Positions 18,298 to 28,317 are shown, counted from the first letter of the stretch. The stretch is 64,000 nucleotides of DNA from an uncultured Pelagibacteraceae bacterium (GCA_902614975.1 CACMND010000002.1:1-64000), one strand, 5' to 3'. Made by a program: numbers and translations. Notes: generated by a model from the letters alone, not told the origin.

Positions 18298-19389
18298 ATG
18301 GTTAGAAGGGCAAAAAATAAAAGTTTTAAACTAAAGCAAAAGAAAAACAATGTATTTAAATTTTCTGCGATTAGCATTTTTGTAATATTTTCATTCTTTT
18401 CTTTGCCAACAGTAAACAATTTTTTTGATAAAAATTTAAATTTCAAAAAATCTATAATCTCAAATGCTGGTGTAAATTTTGACCAAGAACTAAATAAAAG
18501 AAAAAAAATTCTTGATGGAGAGAGTGAAACTAAATCAAATAATCTGAGTCTAAAAAATATTTTTGCTGATATTGATTTTTTTAGTACAGATGACGAGGGA
18601 CAGAACTCAATTAGATTTGATGCAAGAACAATTGAGCAATTGTTTAAAGATACAAATTATAATCTTGAAAGAGTTAGAGAGACTAAGTTGGTAAATATAG
18701 GTAATAAAATTGATCATCTTCCAAAAGAGATTAAAAGTATTGAGAGTTCAAAAAAGAGAAAAAGACTATTTATTCAAATAGTTTTACCATTAATTGTAGA
18801 AGAGAACGCTAAAATTCGACTTGATAGAAAAGAATTATTTAGAATATTGGCTAAGAATATCAATACGCAAAAAGAAAAGAATTGGTTAAAAGAAAAATTT
18901 AAACAATATGGTTTAAAAGATGGAGATTTTTATTCTCTGAAAGTTAGAATGGATGAAATACCTGTCTCTTTAGCACTTGCTCAAGCTGCTAAAGAAACTG
19001 GATGGGGGACATCTAGATTTGCGCAAGAGGGTAATGCATTATTTGGACAATGGACTTGGAATGGTGATGGAATTAGACCAGCGGGTGTAGATAAAGATGC
19101 AAAACACAAAGTTGCAAAGTTTGCAGTTCTCAAAGCATCAGTAAGAGCATATCAACGAAATTTAAATACTCATAGCAGTTACATCGAATTTAGAAAAGAA
19201 AGAGCAATTCAAAGAGATAATGATGAAAAATTAGACAGTCTAAAGCTAGTAAATTATTTAGATAAATACGCGGAGACAGGACAACAATACATCGATGTGT
19301 TAAAACAGATTATAAAGCAAAATTCTCTTACAGATTTTGATGATGTAAATGTAATGCCTACAAGCAATAAGACAAAAAAATTAATTTAA
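18298..19389 (+). CDS. Bax-like glucosaminidase-domain protein
   Basis: About 363 residues. After a basic N-terminus comes one hydrophobic segment (FSAISIFVIFSFFSLPTV), acting as membrane anchor or signal. A long linker leads to a glucosaminidase (GH73-type) domain near residues 215-340: SLALAQAAKETGWGTSRFA contains the catalytic glutamate and GNALFGQWTW is the conserved follow-on. Such proteins cleave peptidoglycan glycan strands. I chose the ATG at 18298; a TTG nine bases upstream (18289) is in frame and possible. Its end overlaps the convergent deacetylase by four bases. Confidence 0.82.
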   Translation: MVRRAKNKSFKLKQKKNNVFKFSAISIFVIFSFFSLPTVNNFFDKNLNFKKSIISNAGVNFDQELNKRKKILDGESETKSNNLSLKNIFADIDFFSTDDEGQNSIRFDARTIEQLFKDTNYNLERVRETKLVNIGNKIDHLPKEIKSIESSKKRKRLFIQIVLPLIVEENAKIRLDRKELFRILAKNINTQKEKNWLKEKFKQYGLKDGDFYSLKVRMDEIPVSLALAQAAKETGWGTSRFAQEGNALFGQWTWNGDGIRPAGVDKDAKHKVAKFAVLKASVRAYQRNLNTHSSYIEFRKERAIQRDNDEKLDSLKLVNYLDKYAETGQQYIDVLKQIIKQNSLTDFDDVNVMPTSNKTKKLI

Positions 19390-20438
19390 TTTTGAACAAA
19401 CTGGAAACCTGAAAATCTCCACCCACTTTCATCTTTTAAAGAACAGTTAATTCTTCCTCTTCTTTCAATAAATTTTTCTGCAAAATTAATATTTAGTATA
19501 TTTTCGATTAAGACAATTTTTGTTTTTCTCCATTTAGAACCTTCATTTGAAAAGCAATTAATATTATCCAAATTTTTTTGATCTTTAAAAAATTCTATCG
19601 TCATTTTGGGGGGATTTTCTCCATCATTCATAAATTTGTTTTCCGGTTTAATAATTCTATACTGAAGAGGCAAATAAGATATTACCTCTTTAAATCTTTT
19701 AATTTCTCCATATTTTTCGTTTATGGGGAATCTTGGTAGTTCATATCTATCTTTGTTTAAATCAATAACACCTGAATGTTGGCCAAATGCAAATTCAAAA
19801 TTTCTTGAAATATAATTTTTCTGCTCCAAATTATACTCCCCAAAGGGATATGAAAAAAAACTTGGATTATAACCTAATTTATCATTAAAAATTTTAATTG
19901 ATTTTTCAATATCTTCTACAAAATTTTGAAAAGTAAATTTAGTTAAATAATCGTGTGAATGTGAGTGATTACCAATGTAAGCAAAATCCTCTTTTTCCAC
20001 TTCTTTTATTTGGTTCCAACTCATATATCCTTTATTTCCAACAGCCTCAGTAGAGACAAATAAAATAAAAGGAATTTTTTCTTCTTTTAAAATTGGCCAA
20101 GCATTTTCATAAAACGACATAAATGCATCATCAATAGTTAATAAAATTTTTTTTTGTTTCTTAACCTGTTTAAAATTTTTTGAAAATTTGCCAGGATTAT
20201 AAAAATTTAGATTACTTTCTTCTATTAAATTAATATGTTCTTTAAATATATCTAATTTTATATTTGTAGATGGATAGTTGTTTTCTTCAAATCTATGATA
20301 CATAATGGCTAAAACTCCCTTTTCATCTTTAAAATATTTTTTATTTACTACTTCAGCTTTAACGTTTAAAAAAATAATAAAAAAAATGAATACTTTAGTT
20401 ATAAACGCTGCAGATGATAAAATTTTATTTTCTCTCAT
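19386..20438 (-). CDS. polysaccharide deacetylase family protein (NodB fold), exported
   Basis: 350 residues. An N-terminal signal segment (FITKVFIFFIIFLNVKA) precedes a NodB-homology domain. Metal and catalytic motifs are complete: LLTIDDAF (Asp pair), GNHSHSHDYL (His metal ligands) and SYPFGEYN. The C-terminal 100 residues form an extra region I do not recognise. Members deacetylate N-acetyl sugars in glycans. The start codon lies inside the opposite-strand tsaB-like gene: the first 53 bases of both coding sequences overlap head to head. No other ATG would keep the signal peptide. Confidence 0.85.
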   Translation of the reverse strand: MRENKILSSAAFITKVFIFFIIFLNVKAEVVNKKYFKDEKGVLAIMYHRFEENNYPSTNIKLDIFKEHINLIEESNLNFYNPGKFSKNFKQVKKQKKILLTIDDAFMSFYENAWPILKEEKIPFILFVSTEAVGNKGYMSWNQIKEVEKEDFAYIGNHSHSHDYLTKFTFQNFVEDIEKSIKIFNDKLGYNPSFFSYPFGEYNLEQKNYISRNFEFAFGQHSGVIDLNKDRYELPRFPINEKYGEIKRFKEVISYLPLQYRIIKPENKFMNDGENPPKMTIEFFKDQKNLDNINCFSNEGSKWRKTKIVLIENILNINFAEKFIERRGRINCSLKDESGWRFSGFQFVQN

Positions 20439-20763
20439 AACTAATATAGAATCTTATACTACCGCTCATATAAACAGTAGGGAAAATTTTGACAAAATAA
20501 TGATATTAATTTTCAATTTCCTTAAAGAACATAATTCAAATTTAGATAAAATTAGTGAAATATTTGTCAATCAAGGTCCTGGTAAAATCTCAAGTATTAG
20601 AAATTCAATAGCAATCGCTAAGGGTATTGCTTTTGCAAAAAATATTGATTTATATGGATTTTTGAGTGAACATTTAACTGATAAAAGCTTAGATCAATTA
20701 GTAAAACTTGATAAGAAAAATTTTACAAATATTAATTTGATTAAACCCCTTTACTCGAGTTAA
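20386..20763 (+). CDS. tsaB: short TsaB-like tRNA threonylcarbamoyladenosine biosynthesis protein
   Basis: 125 residues, about half the usual TsaB length of 210-230. The N-terminal ASKHA subdomain is recognisable: MNTLVINAADDKILFSL as first beta hairpin and VNQGPGKISSIRNSIAIAKG matching the family GPGSFTGLR...AKG block. The second half is missing, and the protein ends with IKPLYSS, resembling the PLYLR found near the end of full-length TsaB, which suggests an internal deletion. TsaB partners TsaD in the t6A modification of tRNA. The frame stays open 27 codons upstream, but this ATG gives the family N-terminus. It precedes the fur-like gene by eight bases. Confidence 0.7.
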   Translation: MNTLVINAADDKILFSLITNIESYTTAHINSRENFDKIMILIFNFLKEHNSNLDKISEIFVNQGPGKISSIRNSIAIAKGIAFAKNIDLYGFLSEHLTDKSLDQLVKLDKKNFTNINLIKPLYSS

Positions 20764-20771
20764 AATATAAT

Positions 20772-21191
20772 ATGTTAGAAACTATTGAAGAAAAATGCCA
20801 AAAAAATGGAGTTAAGCTTACCGATCAAAGAAGGATAATAGCAAGAGTTATCTCTGAATCGAAAAAAACATATGGAGAATCTGACCATCCAGACGTTGAT
20901 GAGTTATATAACAGAGTTTCTCAAATAGATTCTAAAATTAGTATTGCTACAGTTTATAGAACAGTTAAACTTTTTGAAGAAGCGGGTATTTTAACAAAAC
21001 ATGACTTTAAGTCAGGTAAAGCTAGATATGAATTAAATGATGATCACAACCACTTAATTGATATTAAAACAGGAGAAATTATTGAATTTGTTGATCAGGA
21101 AATTGAAGAACTACAGAAAAAAATTGCTGATAAATATGGTTATAAACTGGTTGATCATAAATTAGAATTGTACGGAATCAAAAAAAAATAA
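20772..21191 (+). CDS. fur: Fur-family metal regulator (Fur/Mur-like)
   Basis: 139 residues. The N-terminal winged helix includes LTDQRRIIARVI and the recognition region ISIATVYRTVKLFEEAGIL. The dimerisation domain has the ligand block LNDDHNHLIDIKTGEIIEF. It lacks the CxxC zinc pairs of E. coli Fur, as do the alphaproteobacterial Mur/Fur proteins, many of which sense manganese rather than iron. In several alphaproteobacteria this gene stands next to tsaB and miaB, as here. Metal specificity cannot be decided from sequence. Confidence 0.92.
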   Translation: MLETIEEKCQKNGVKLTDQRRIIARVISESKKTYGESDHPDVDELYNRVSQIDSKISIATVYRTVKLFEEAGILTKHDFKSGKARYELNDDHNHLIDIKTGEIIEFVDQEIEELQKKIADKYGYKLVDHKLELYGIKKK

Positions 21192-21194
21192 ATC

Positions 21195-22526
21195 ATGAAT
21201 AAGAAGGTTTTTATTAAGACATTTGGATGTCAAATGAATGAATACGATTCTAATAGAATATACGATGCTGTTAAATCAATAGGATATAATAAAACAGAAA
21301 ATCAAAACGAAGCTGACTGTTATATATTAAATACTTGTCATATCAGAGATAAAGCCAAAGATAAAGTTTACCATGAAATTGGAAGAGTTAAAAAGTTATA
21401 TAAAGATAAAAAAAAACCAATAATGGTAGTTGCAGGATGTGTTGCACAAGCTGAAAATACAGAAATGCTTAAAAGAGAAAAATACATTGACTTAGTCATA
21501 GGTCCACAATCATATCAAAAAATAAACAATATATTGAGAAATTTTGAGAAGGAAAACAAAGTTGAAGAAACTGAATTTGACTCAGTTTCTAAGTTTAGGT
21601 ACTTCGATAATATTAAAAATAATAATACCAACGTTTCATCTTTCTTAACGATTCAAGAGGGTTGTGATAAGTTCTGTCACTTTTGTGTTGTTCCTTATAC
21701 TAGAGGACCAGAATACTCTCGACCATTTAAAAGCATTATTGATGAAGCTGAGAGATTGATAAAGAACGGATCTAGAGAAATCACTTTTCTCGGCCAAAAT
21801 GTAAACGCATATTCTTATATAGATGGATCCAGAGAGTACCGACTGTCAGATCTTATCAATACACTAAGTAAATACAACGAAATAAGTAGAATTAGATATA
21901 CCACTTCTCATCCAAGAGATATGACAGATGATCTTATTGAATGTTACAAAAATTCGAAAAAATTAATGCCATTTGTTCATTTACCAATTCAAAGCGGTTC
22001 TGATAGAATATTAAAAATGATGAACAGAAAGCATACTGTAAATTATTATTTAGATATTTATGAAAAATTAATCAAAATTAATCCTGATATAAAATTTTCT
22101 AGTGACTTTATTATTGGATATCCTGGAGAAACAGATAATGATTTTAAAGAAACCATAAATTTAGTTAACAAAATTAAATTTATAAATTCATTTTCTTTTA
22201 TTTTTAGTCCTAGACCAGGAACAAAGGCTGCCGAATTAGAGATTACTGATAAAGACAAACTTAAAAATAGGCTAATAACTATTCAAGAAAAATTATTTAG
22301 TAATCAAATAGAATTGAATAAATCTTTAGAAGGCAAAACCTTAGAGGTACTTGTGGAAAATAAACTTAAAAACCAAAACAAATATTTCGGACGAAATAAA
22401 TTTTTAAATTCAGTTATTTTTGATGGTAATGAAAGTTATATTGGCAAACTAATTAAAGTTAATATCGAAAAAAGTAATCAAAATTCGTTATTTGGTAAAG
22501 TAATAGATGAAATGAAAGCAGCATAA
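21195..22526 (+). CDS. miaB: tRNA-2-methylthio-N6-dimethylallyladenosine synthase MiaB
   Basis: 443 residues with three domains. The N-terminal UPF0004 domain has cluster cysteines (FGCQMNEYDS, LNTCHIRDKA, VVAGCVAQAE). The radical SAM core has EGCDKFCHFCVVP (CxxxCxxC) and RYTTSHPRDM. A C-terminal TRAM domain covers about residues 375-440. It adds the methylthio group to i6A37 of tRNAs. It sits four bases after the fur-like gene and two bases before phoH. Confidence 0.97.
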   Translation: MNKKVFIKTFGCQMNEYDSNRIYDAVKSIGYNKTENQNEADCYILNTCHIRDKAKDKVYHEIGRVKKLYKDKKKPIMVVAGCVAQAENTEMLKREKYIDLVIGPQSYQKINNILRNFEKENKVEETEFDSVSKFRYFDNIKNNNTNVSSFLTIQEGCDKFCHFCVVPYTRGPEYSRPFKSIIDEAERLIKNGSREITFLGQNVNAYSYIDGSREYRLSDLINTLSKYNEISRIRYTTSHPRDMTDDLIECYKNSKKLMPFVHLPIQSGSDRILKMMNRKHTVNYYLDIYEKLIKINPDIKFSSDFIIGYPGETDNDFKETINLVNKIKFINSFSFIFSPRPGTKAAELEITDKDKLKNRLITIQEKLFSNQIELNKSLEGKTLEVLVENKLKNQNKYFGRNKFLNSVIFDGNESYIGKLIKVNIEKSNQNSLFGKVIDEMKAA

Positions 22527-22527
22527 T

Positions 22528-23535
22528 TTGAAAAATTTTGCAAAATCAAAAATTAATCCCGATTTAAAATATGTGTATTCCGAAAACAACGCCTTAAGTA
22601 TTGTATTCCAAAGTAATGAATTACTTTTAGGTGTTTTAGGAGAATTTAATAATAACTTAAAAGAATTAGAAAAAATTACAAATACTAGCATTTACTCTAG
22701 AGGAAATTCAATTTTATTAAAAAATACTCCTGAAAAAAATGAATTGATAAAGAATGCAATTCAATTTCTTGTAGATCAATTTTTAAATAATGGAACATTA
22801 GAAAAAAAGGATATAGAGTCATCTGTAAACAAATTTATGATTGATGAGAAAGTTACAAATAAAAGTGGAAATGTAGAATACATAATAAAAACTCCAAAAA
22901 AATCTGTAATACCAAGATCAGAGAAGCAAAAAAATTATATAAGAGCTTTAAAAGAATCAGATATCGTCATTTCTGCAGGACCAGCTGGAACTGGTAAAAC
23001 CTTTTTAGCTGTTGCAGTTGCTTTAACAATGCTACTTGAAAAAAAAATAGAGCGTATCATTTTATCTAGACCAGCAGTAGAAGCAGGAGAGAGATTAGGT
23101 TTCTTACCAGGAGATATGAGAGAAAAAGTTGATCCTTACTTAAGACCTCTTTACGACTCATTATATGATTTGTTAGATTTTGAAAAAATACAAAAAAAGA
23201 TTGAAGTTGGAGATATTGAAATTGCACCACTCGCTTTTATGAGGGGTAGAACTTTAAAAAATTCTTTTGCAATTCTTGATGAAGCACAAAATGCAACTGA
23301 TACACAAATAAAAATGTTCTTAACAAGAATTGGCGAAAATTCTAAAATAGTTATTAACGGTGATCCTTCTCAAATAGATTTACCTAATAAAACAATGTCA
23401 GGTTTAAATAGATCAAAAAAATTACTTGGTCATTTAAAGGAGATATCTGTAATAGATTTCAATCATACTGATGTTGTTAGACACCCACTAGTTTCCAAGA
23501 TAGTTAAGGCTTATTCTGAAAAAAATTCAGATTAA
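22528..23535 (+). CDS. ybeZ: PhoH-like ATPase (YbeZ)
   Basis: 335 residues, starting with TTG directly after the miaB stop. The ATPase core has Walker A SAGPAGTGKTFLAVA near residue 155, RPAVEAGERLGFLPGD, and Walker B FAILDEAQNAT. The PhoH/YbeZ family is linked to ribosome and RNA quality control and nearly always precedes ybeY, as here. The N-terminal 100 residues form the extra KH-like region of this family. Confidence 0.95.
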   Translation: MKNFAKSKINPDLKYVYSENNALSIVFQSNELLLGVLGEFNNNLKELEKITNTSIYSRGNSILLKNTPEKNELIKNAIQFLVDQFLNNGTLEKKDIESSVNKFMIDEKVTNKSGNVEYIIKTPKKSVIPRSEKQKNYIRALKESDIVISAGPAGTGKTFLAVAVALTMLLEKKIERIILSRPAVEAGERLGFLPGDMREKVDPYLRPLYDSLYDLLDFEKIQKKIEVGDIEIAPLAFMRGRTLKNSFAILDEAQNATDTQIKMFLTRIGENSKIVINGDPSQIDLPNKTMSGLNRSKKLLGHLKEISVIDFNHTDVVRHPLVSKIVKAYSEKNSD

Positions 23536-23981
23536 TGATTAAAGCCAATATAGTTATAGATAAAAAAATTTGGGAAAAAAAATTAAAAAAACCAAAAATT
23601 TACTTCAAAAAGAAATTAAATAAATTATCTAAAATAAGCTCTTTTAAAAATAAAAACCAAGAATTTACTGTGATGCTTACTAATAATAAAATAATGAAAG
23701 ATTTAAATTCGAAGTTTAGAAATAAAAATGTTTCAACAGATGTGCTTTCTTTTCCTTTAAAAGTTAAATTAAAAAATAAATTATATTTAGGAGATATAGC
23801 TATTTCTTTTGAAATAATTAATAGAAGAGCAAAATCATCTAGCTTTGATCATGAATTAGATAAAATGTGGATACACGGTTATTTACATCTCTTAGGACAT
23901 GATCATAAAAAAAATAAAGATTATTATTTAATGAAGAGAAAAGAAAATTTAATATTTAAGAAATTGAATAAAATAAATTGA
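23535..23981 (+). CDS. ybeY: endoribonuclease YbeY (rRNA maturation)
   Basis: 148 residues. The zinc site HGYLHLLGHDH (HxxxHxxxxxH) near residues 115-125 and the block VSTDVLSFPL identify it. YbeY is needed for 16S rRNA 3' end maturation and ribosome quality control. Its start shares a base with the ybeZ stop and its end overlaps lnt, so the three are translated from one message. The gene corC/ybeX, often next in the cluster, is absent here. Confidence 0.95.
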   Translation: MIKANIVIDKKIWEKKLKKPKIYFKKKLNKLSKISSFKNKNQEFTVMLTNNKIMKDLNSKFRNKNVSTDVLSFPLKVKLKNKLYLGDIAISFEIINRRAKSSSFDHELDKMWIHGYLHLLGHDHKKNKDYYLMKRKENLIFKKLNKIN

Positions 23982-25498
23982 AATCTATTTTAGAAAATAA
24001 AACGTTCCTATTTTTAATATGTTTACTTTTAGGTATACTAACGTCATTTAGTTTACCCCCATTCAATTTATTTTTTATTAATTTTTTAACACTTCCAGTT
24101 TTACTTTACATATTAGTAAATTATGTAGATAAAAAAACTATTTCATTTTTTGTTGGTTGGATCTTTGGATTTGGTTATTTTATTTCAAATATTTATTGGA
24201 TTACAAATTCTTTGACATTTGATGTAAAATTTAAATTTATTATTCCATTCGCATTAATATTAATACCTCTATTTTTGGGAATATTTTATGGTTTAGTTAC
24301 TTTCTTATGCAATTTTTTTAATTTAAAAAATAAAATCTCATCAATTTTAATCTTTTCAATTTTTTTTGGTGGAATTGAGTTTATAAGAAGTTTTATTTTC
24401 GGTGGTTTCCCTTGGAATTTAGTAGTTTTTAGTCTTTCAAATAATTTGCATTATTTACAAATTTTATCTTATGTAGGCACTTATTCATTAAATTTATTAT
24501 CAATAACCATATTTTTGTTACCAGTAATAATTTTTTTTAAACATAAAATCTTAACTAAGTTTTTAATTTTTAGTCTTAGTTTAATTTTATTAGTAATCAA
24601 TATTTTATATGGAAATTTGATTATTAAAAATTTTGAAAAAAAAAATTATGATAATTTAAGTTCCATTATTCGAGTTATCTCTCCAAATATACCCATTGAA
24701 AGATTTTTATCAAACCAAGATGCTGAAAAAAGTATTAATGAATTGATTAGTTTAAGTAATCCACATAACCTAAAAAAAACAATATTTGTTTACCCAGAGG
24801 GAATTATTACAAGCATATATTTAAAAGATCTCAAACTTTTCAAAAATAACTTCAAAGAAAATTACAATAATAACCATAAGGTTATATTAGGTATTAATAG
24901 TATTAACCAAAATAAAATTTATAACTCTCTAATAGTATTAAATAACGAATCAGAAGTATTATATAAATACAATAAGAATAAACTTGTTCCATTTGGAGAA
25001 TTTTTACCTTTTGAAGATTTCCTTAAAATATTAGGTTTAAAAAAAATAACTCAAGGATATCAATCATTTTCAGCTGGTGTTAAAAGAGAAATTTTGGAGA
25101 TCAATAAATTAAAATTTATTCCACTTATTTGTTATGAAATTATCTACTCAGGAAAAATCAATCCAAATAAAAAATATTATGATTTTATATTAAACATTTC
25201 CGAGGATGGTTGGTTTGGAAAAACCATTGGACCTCAACAACATTTGACTCACTCAATATTTAGATCAATTGAGGAAGGTAAAAATGTAATAAGATCAACA
25301 AACAATGGAATATCTGCTTTTGTTAATCCTAAAGGTCAAATTATTAAACAAATTAAAGAAAAAGGATATTTTGATGTTATAAAAATTAAACGTGTTAATA
25401 AAACTTATTTTGCTAAACACGGTAATAAGATCTTCTTTTATTTTGTTCTAATTTATACTACTTTCATTGTTATTTTAAAAATTAGGGAGAATAAATGA
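23978..25498 (+). CDS. lnt: apolipoprotein N-acyltransferase
   Basis: 506 residues, starting with TTG inside the ybeY stop region. About six hydrophobic helices fill the first 210 residues, followed by a nitrilase-like periplasmic domain. Its catalytic triad is visible as E in VYPEGII, K in [12 protein letters not shown] and C in [21 protein letters not shown] is the family follow-on. A last hydrophobic helix lies near the C-terminus. It adds the third acyl chain to lipoproteins, of which this window encodes at least two (the BON protein and LptM). Confidence 0.95.
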   Translation: MKSILENKTFLFLICLLLGILTSFSLPPFNLFFINFLTLPVLLYILVNYVDKKTISFFVGWIFGFGYFISNIYWITNSLTFDVKFKFIIPFALILIPLFLGIFYGLVTFLCNFFNLKNKISSILIFSIFFGGIEFIRSFIFGGFPWNLVVFSLSNNLHYLQILSYVGTYSLNLLSITIFLLPVIIFFKHKILTKFLIFSLSLILLVINILYGNLIIKNFEKKNYDNLSSIIRVISPNIPIERFLSNQDAEKSINELISLSNPHNLKKTIFVYPEGIITSIYLKDLKLFKNNFKENYNNNHKVILGINSINQNKIYNSLIVLNNESEVLYKYNKNKLVPFGEFLPFEDFLKILGLKKITQGYQSFSAGVKREILEINKLKFIPLICYEIIYSGKINPNKKYYDFILNISEDGWFGKTIGPQQHLTHSIFRSIEEGKNVIRSTNNGISAFVNPKGQIIKQIKEKGYFDVIKIKRVNKTYFAKHGNKIFFYFVLIYTTFIVILKIRENK

Positions 25499-26658
25499 AA
25501 AAAGATTACTTATTTACTAGCGAGTCAGTATCCGAAGGTCATCCAGACAAAGTTTGCGATAGAATTTCAGATATGGTTGTAGATACATATTTAGCAGCCG
25601 AACCTCAATCAAGAGTTGCCTGTGAAACTTTAACAACAACAAACAAAGTTGTATTAGCTGGTGAAGTAAGAGGTCCAGAAATTAAAAAAGAGGATTTAAT
25701 AGAAAAAGTAAGACATTGCATTAAAGATATAGGTTATGATCAAAAGGGATTTACTTGGAAAGAAGCTACTTCAGTTGAAAGTCATTTACATGCCCAATCC
25801 GCTGATATTGCTATGGGTGTAGACTCTGCTGGAAATAAAGATGAAGGTGCGGGTGACCAAGGAATTATGTTTGGTTATGCTTGTAATGAAACCGATGTCC
25901 TTATGCCAGCTCCAATACATTATTCTCATAAAATATTAAGACTTATGGCAGAGGATAGAAAATCGGGAAAATTAAAAAGTATTGAACCAGATTCAAAAAG
26001 CCAAATAACAATTGAATATAAAGATGGAAAACCATCGTCGGTGAAATCAGTGGTAATATCAACTCAACACTCTTCTGATGTAAATCAAGCTCAAGTAAGA
26101 GATCTGGTTAAACCTTATATTGAAAAATCAATACCAAAAGAACTGTTAAGTTCTTTAGATGAAAAGGAAATTTATGTTAATCCAACTGGAAATTTTGTTA
26201 TTGGAGGCCCTGATGGTGACAGTGGTTTAACAGGTAGAAAAATTATAGTTGATACTTATGGTGGAGCTGCTCCACATGGAGGAGGAGCATTTTCAGGTAA
26301 AGATCCAACCAAAGTTGATAGATCTGCTGCTTATGCATCTAGATATTTAGCAAAAAATGTTGTTGCATCTGAAATAGCTGATAAATGTTTGATACAACTT
26401 GCATATGCAATTGGAGTATCAAAACCTCTATCTATTTATGTTGATTTGTTTGATAATGATGATGAAAAAAACAAGCATGTAGAAAAGCTTATTCAAGAAA
26501 ACTTTGATTTAAGTCCTAGAGGAATAAGAGAAATGCTTGGTCTAAATAAACCTATATACGAAAAAACAGCTGCTTATGGACATTTTGGAAGAATCCCAGA
26601 TGGTAAAGGTTCGTTTTCATGGGAAAAAACCGATAAATCAGATATATTTAGCAAGTAA
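25495..26658 (+). CDS. metK: S-adenosylmethionine synthetase
   Basis: 387 residues, full length. Signatures: [16 protein letters not shown] at the N-terminus, [14 protein letters not shown] near residue 120, and the phosphate loop [19 protein letters not shown] near residue 262. It makes SAM from methionine and ATP, supplying the several methyltransferases in this window. It overlaps lnt by four bases and is followed by a strong intrinsic terminator, so it is the last gene of its run. I see no SAM riboswitch before it, since the upstream sequence is lnt coding. Confidence 0.98.
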   Translation: MKKDYLFTSESVSEGHPDKVCDRISDMVVDTYLAAEPQSRVACETLTTTNKVVLAGEVRGPEIKKEDLIEKVRHCIKDIGYDQKGFTWKEATSVESHLHAQSADIAMGVDSAGNKDEGAGDQGIMFGYACNETDVLMPAPIHYSHKILRLMAEDRKSGKLKSIEPDSKSQITIEYKDGKPSSVKSVVISTQHSSDVNQAQVRDLVKPYIEKSIPKELLSSLDEKEIYVNPTGNFVIGGPDGDSGLTGRKIIVDTYGGAAPHGGGAFSGKDPTKVDRSAAYASRYLAKNVVASEIADKCLIQLAYAIGVSKPLSIYVDLFDNDDEKNKHVEKLIQENFDLSPRGIREMLGLNKPIYEKTAAYGHFGRIPDGKGSFSWEKTDKSDIFSK

Positions 26659-26714
26659 ATAAAGTTGAATATTAAAAAAAAATAAATATATTTCATTCAC
26701 ATTATTGAAATTTC

Positions 26715-26741
26715 AAAATGGGCCTCGGCCCATTTTTTTTT
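26715..26741 (+). terminator. intrinsic terminator after metK
   Basis: AAAATGGGC, a CTCG loop and GCCCATTTT form a perfect 9-bp stem followed at once by five more T residues. It is the only GC-rich hairpin with a T tract that I found in the window. It separates the tsaB-to-metK run from nusA, whose ATG is 12 bases further on. Confidence 0.9.
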
Positions 26742-26753
26742 AGGTAGATTAAA

Positions 26754-28307
26754 ATGTTAAATAGAAGAGCAGATAAACTAGAACTGATTAGAATAGCAGA
26801 AGCAGTAGCCTTAGAAAAATCTATTGATAAAGAACTAATTATTGGATCAATGGAAAATGGTATTGCAAAAGCAGCTAAATCTAAGTTTGGATCTGAAAAC
26901 GAAATTAAAGTCGAAATTGATAGAGAAAGTGGAGATATTGGAATATTTAGAAGATTAGAAATAGTAGAAAATCCAGAAAATTCGAATTTAGAAATAACTC
27001 TTGATGATGCAATAAAACTTAACGAAAATAATAAAGGAAAACAAATAGGCGATGAAGTCCTTCAACCATTACCATCTTTTGATTTTGGAAGAATTGCAGC
27101 TCAAACAGCTAAACAAGTAATCAGCTTTAATGTGAGAGAGGCAGAAAGAGAAAGGCAGTACAATGATTTTAAAGATAAAATTGATACTATCTTAAGTGGT
27201 ATAGTTAAAAGACTAGAATTTGGTAATGTAATTGTAGATTTAGGCAGGACCGAATCAATAATACAAAAAAATGAAATGATTCCAAGAGAGAATATTAAAG
27301 CTGGAGATAGAGTAAAAGCATATTGTTTAGACGTCAGAAGAGAGCCAAGGGGCCAACAAATATTTCTTTCAAGAGCACACCCTAAATTTATGGAAAAATT
27401 ATTTATCCAGGAGGTGCCAGAAATTTATGATGGGCTTATCGAGATTAAATCATCCTCAAGAGATCCAGGTAGCAGAGCTAAAATTTGTGTTAAAGCAATT
27501 GATACTTCTTTAGATCCTGTTGGAGCATGTGTTGGAATGAGAGGAAGTAGAGTTCAGGCAGTTGTAAATGAGCTTCAAGGTGAAAAAATTGATATAGTAA
27601 ATTGGTCAGAAGATCCTGCGGTTGTTGTTGCAAATGCACTATCACCTGCAGAAGTACAAAGAGTAAATGTAGATGAAGAAGGAAGAAAATTAGATGTTAT
27701 TTTAACCGAGGAAAATCTTAGTAAAGCGATTGGTAGAAGAGGTCAAAATGTAAGGTTAGCAACAAAATTAATGAATTATGAAATTAACATTATGACTGAC
27801 CAAGAAGATTCAGAAAGAAGGCAAATAGAATTTAAAGAAAAAACAGATAATTTTGTAAAAAATTTAGAGTTGGATGAGACATTGGGTCAGTTACTTGTTG
27901 CTGAAGGATTTTCATCTATTGATGATATTAAAGATAGTGATCCTGAAGCTTTAATGAAAATCGAAGGTATTGAAGAAGAAACAGCAAAAGAATTAATTGA
28001 AAGAGCTAAGGAATTTTATCAAAAAGACCAAGAAGAAATAGCTGATAGAATTAAAGATTTAGGATTAGAAAATGACTTAATTAATCATAAAGGCCTAACA
28101 CCAGGAATGTTAGTAACACTTGGTGAACAGAAAATACTAACACTAAACGATTTCGCAGATTTAGCGTCAGATGAATTGACAGGTGGTTATGATGTTGTCA
28201 AAGGTGAAAGAGTAAGAATTAAAGGTTATTTAGAAGACTTTGCCCTTTCAAAACAAGAGGCTGACGATCTAATTATGTCTGCAAGAAATATTGTGTATCA
28301 AGATTGA
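26754..28307 (+). CDS. nusA: transcription termination/antitermination protein NusA
   Basis: 517 residues. Order: N-terminal RNA polymerase-binding domain (1-130), S1 domain (about 135-200), two KH domains (VGACVGMRGSRVQAVVNELQ and LSKAIGRRGQNVRLAT), then two C-terminal helix-hairpin-helix repeats as in alpha- and gammaproteobacterial NusA (LLVAEGFSSIDDI, LGEQKILTLNDFADL). It modulates pausing, termination and rRNA antitermination. The start follows the metK terminator closely, so its promoter must overlap or precede the hairpin, or depend on readthrough. rimP, normally directly upstream, is absent. Confidence 0.97.
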   Translation: MLNRRADKLELIRIAEAVALEKSIDKELIIGSMENGIAKAAKSKFGSENEIKVEIDRESGDIGIFRRLEIVENPENSNLEITLDDAIKLNENNKGKQIGDEVLQPLPSFDFGRIAAQTAKQVISFNVREAERERQYNDFKDKIDTILSGIVKRLEFGNVIVDLGRTESIIQKNEMIPRENIKAGDRVKAYCLDVRREPRGQQIFLSRAHPKFMEKLFIQEVPEIYDGLIEIKSSSRDPGSRAKICVKAIDTSLDPVGACVGMRGSRVQAVVNELQGEKIDIVNWSEDPAVVVANALSPAEVQRVNVDEEGRKLDVILTEENLSKAIGRRGQNVRLATKLMNYEINIMTDQEDSERRQIEFKEKTDNFVKNLELDETLGQLLVAEGFSSIDDIKDSDPEALMKIEGIEEETAKELIERAKEFYQKDQEEIADRIKDLGLENDLINHKGLTPGMLVTLGEQKILTLNDFADLASDELTGGYDVVKGERVRIKGYLEDFALSKQEADDLIMSARNIVYQD

Positions 28308-28317
28308 GAGATGAAAA

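Noticed and set aside
25495-25520. SAM riboswitch upstream of metK
   Set aside because: The sequence upstream is lnt coding with a four-base overlap; no aptamer-like stem could be found.
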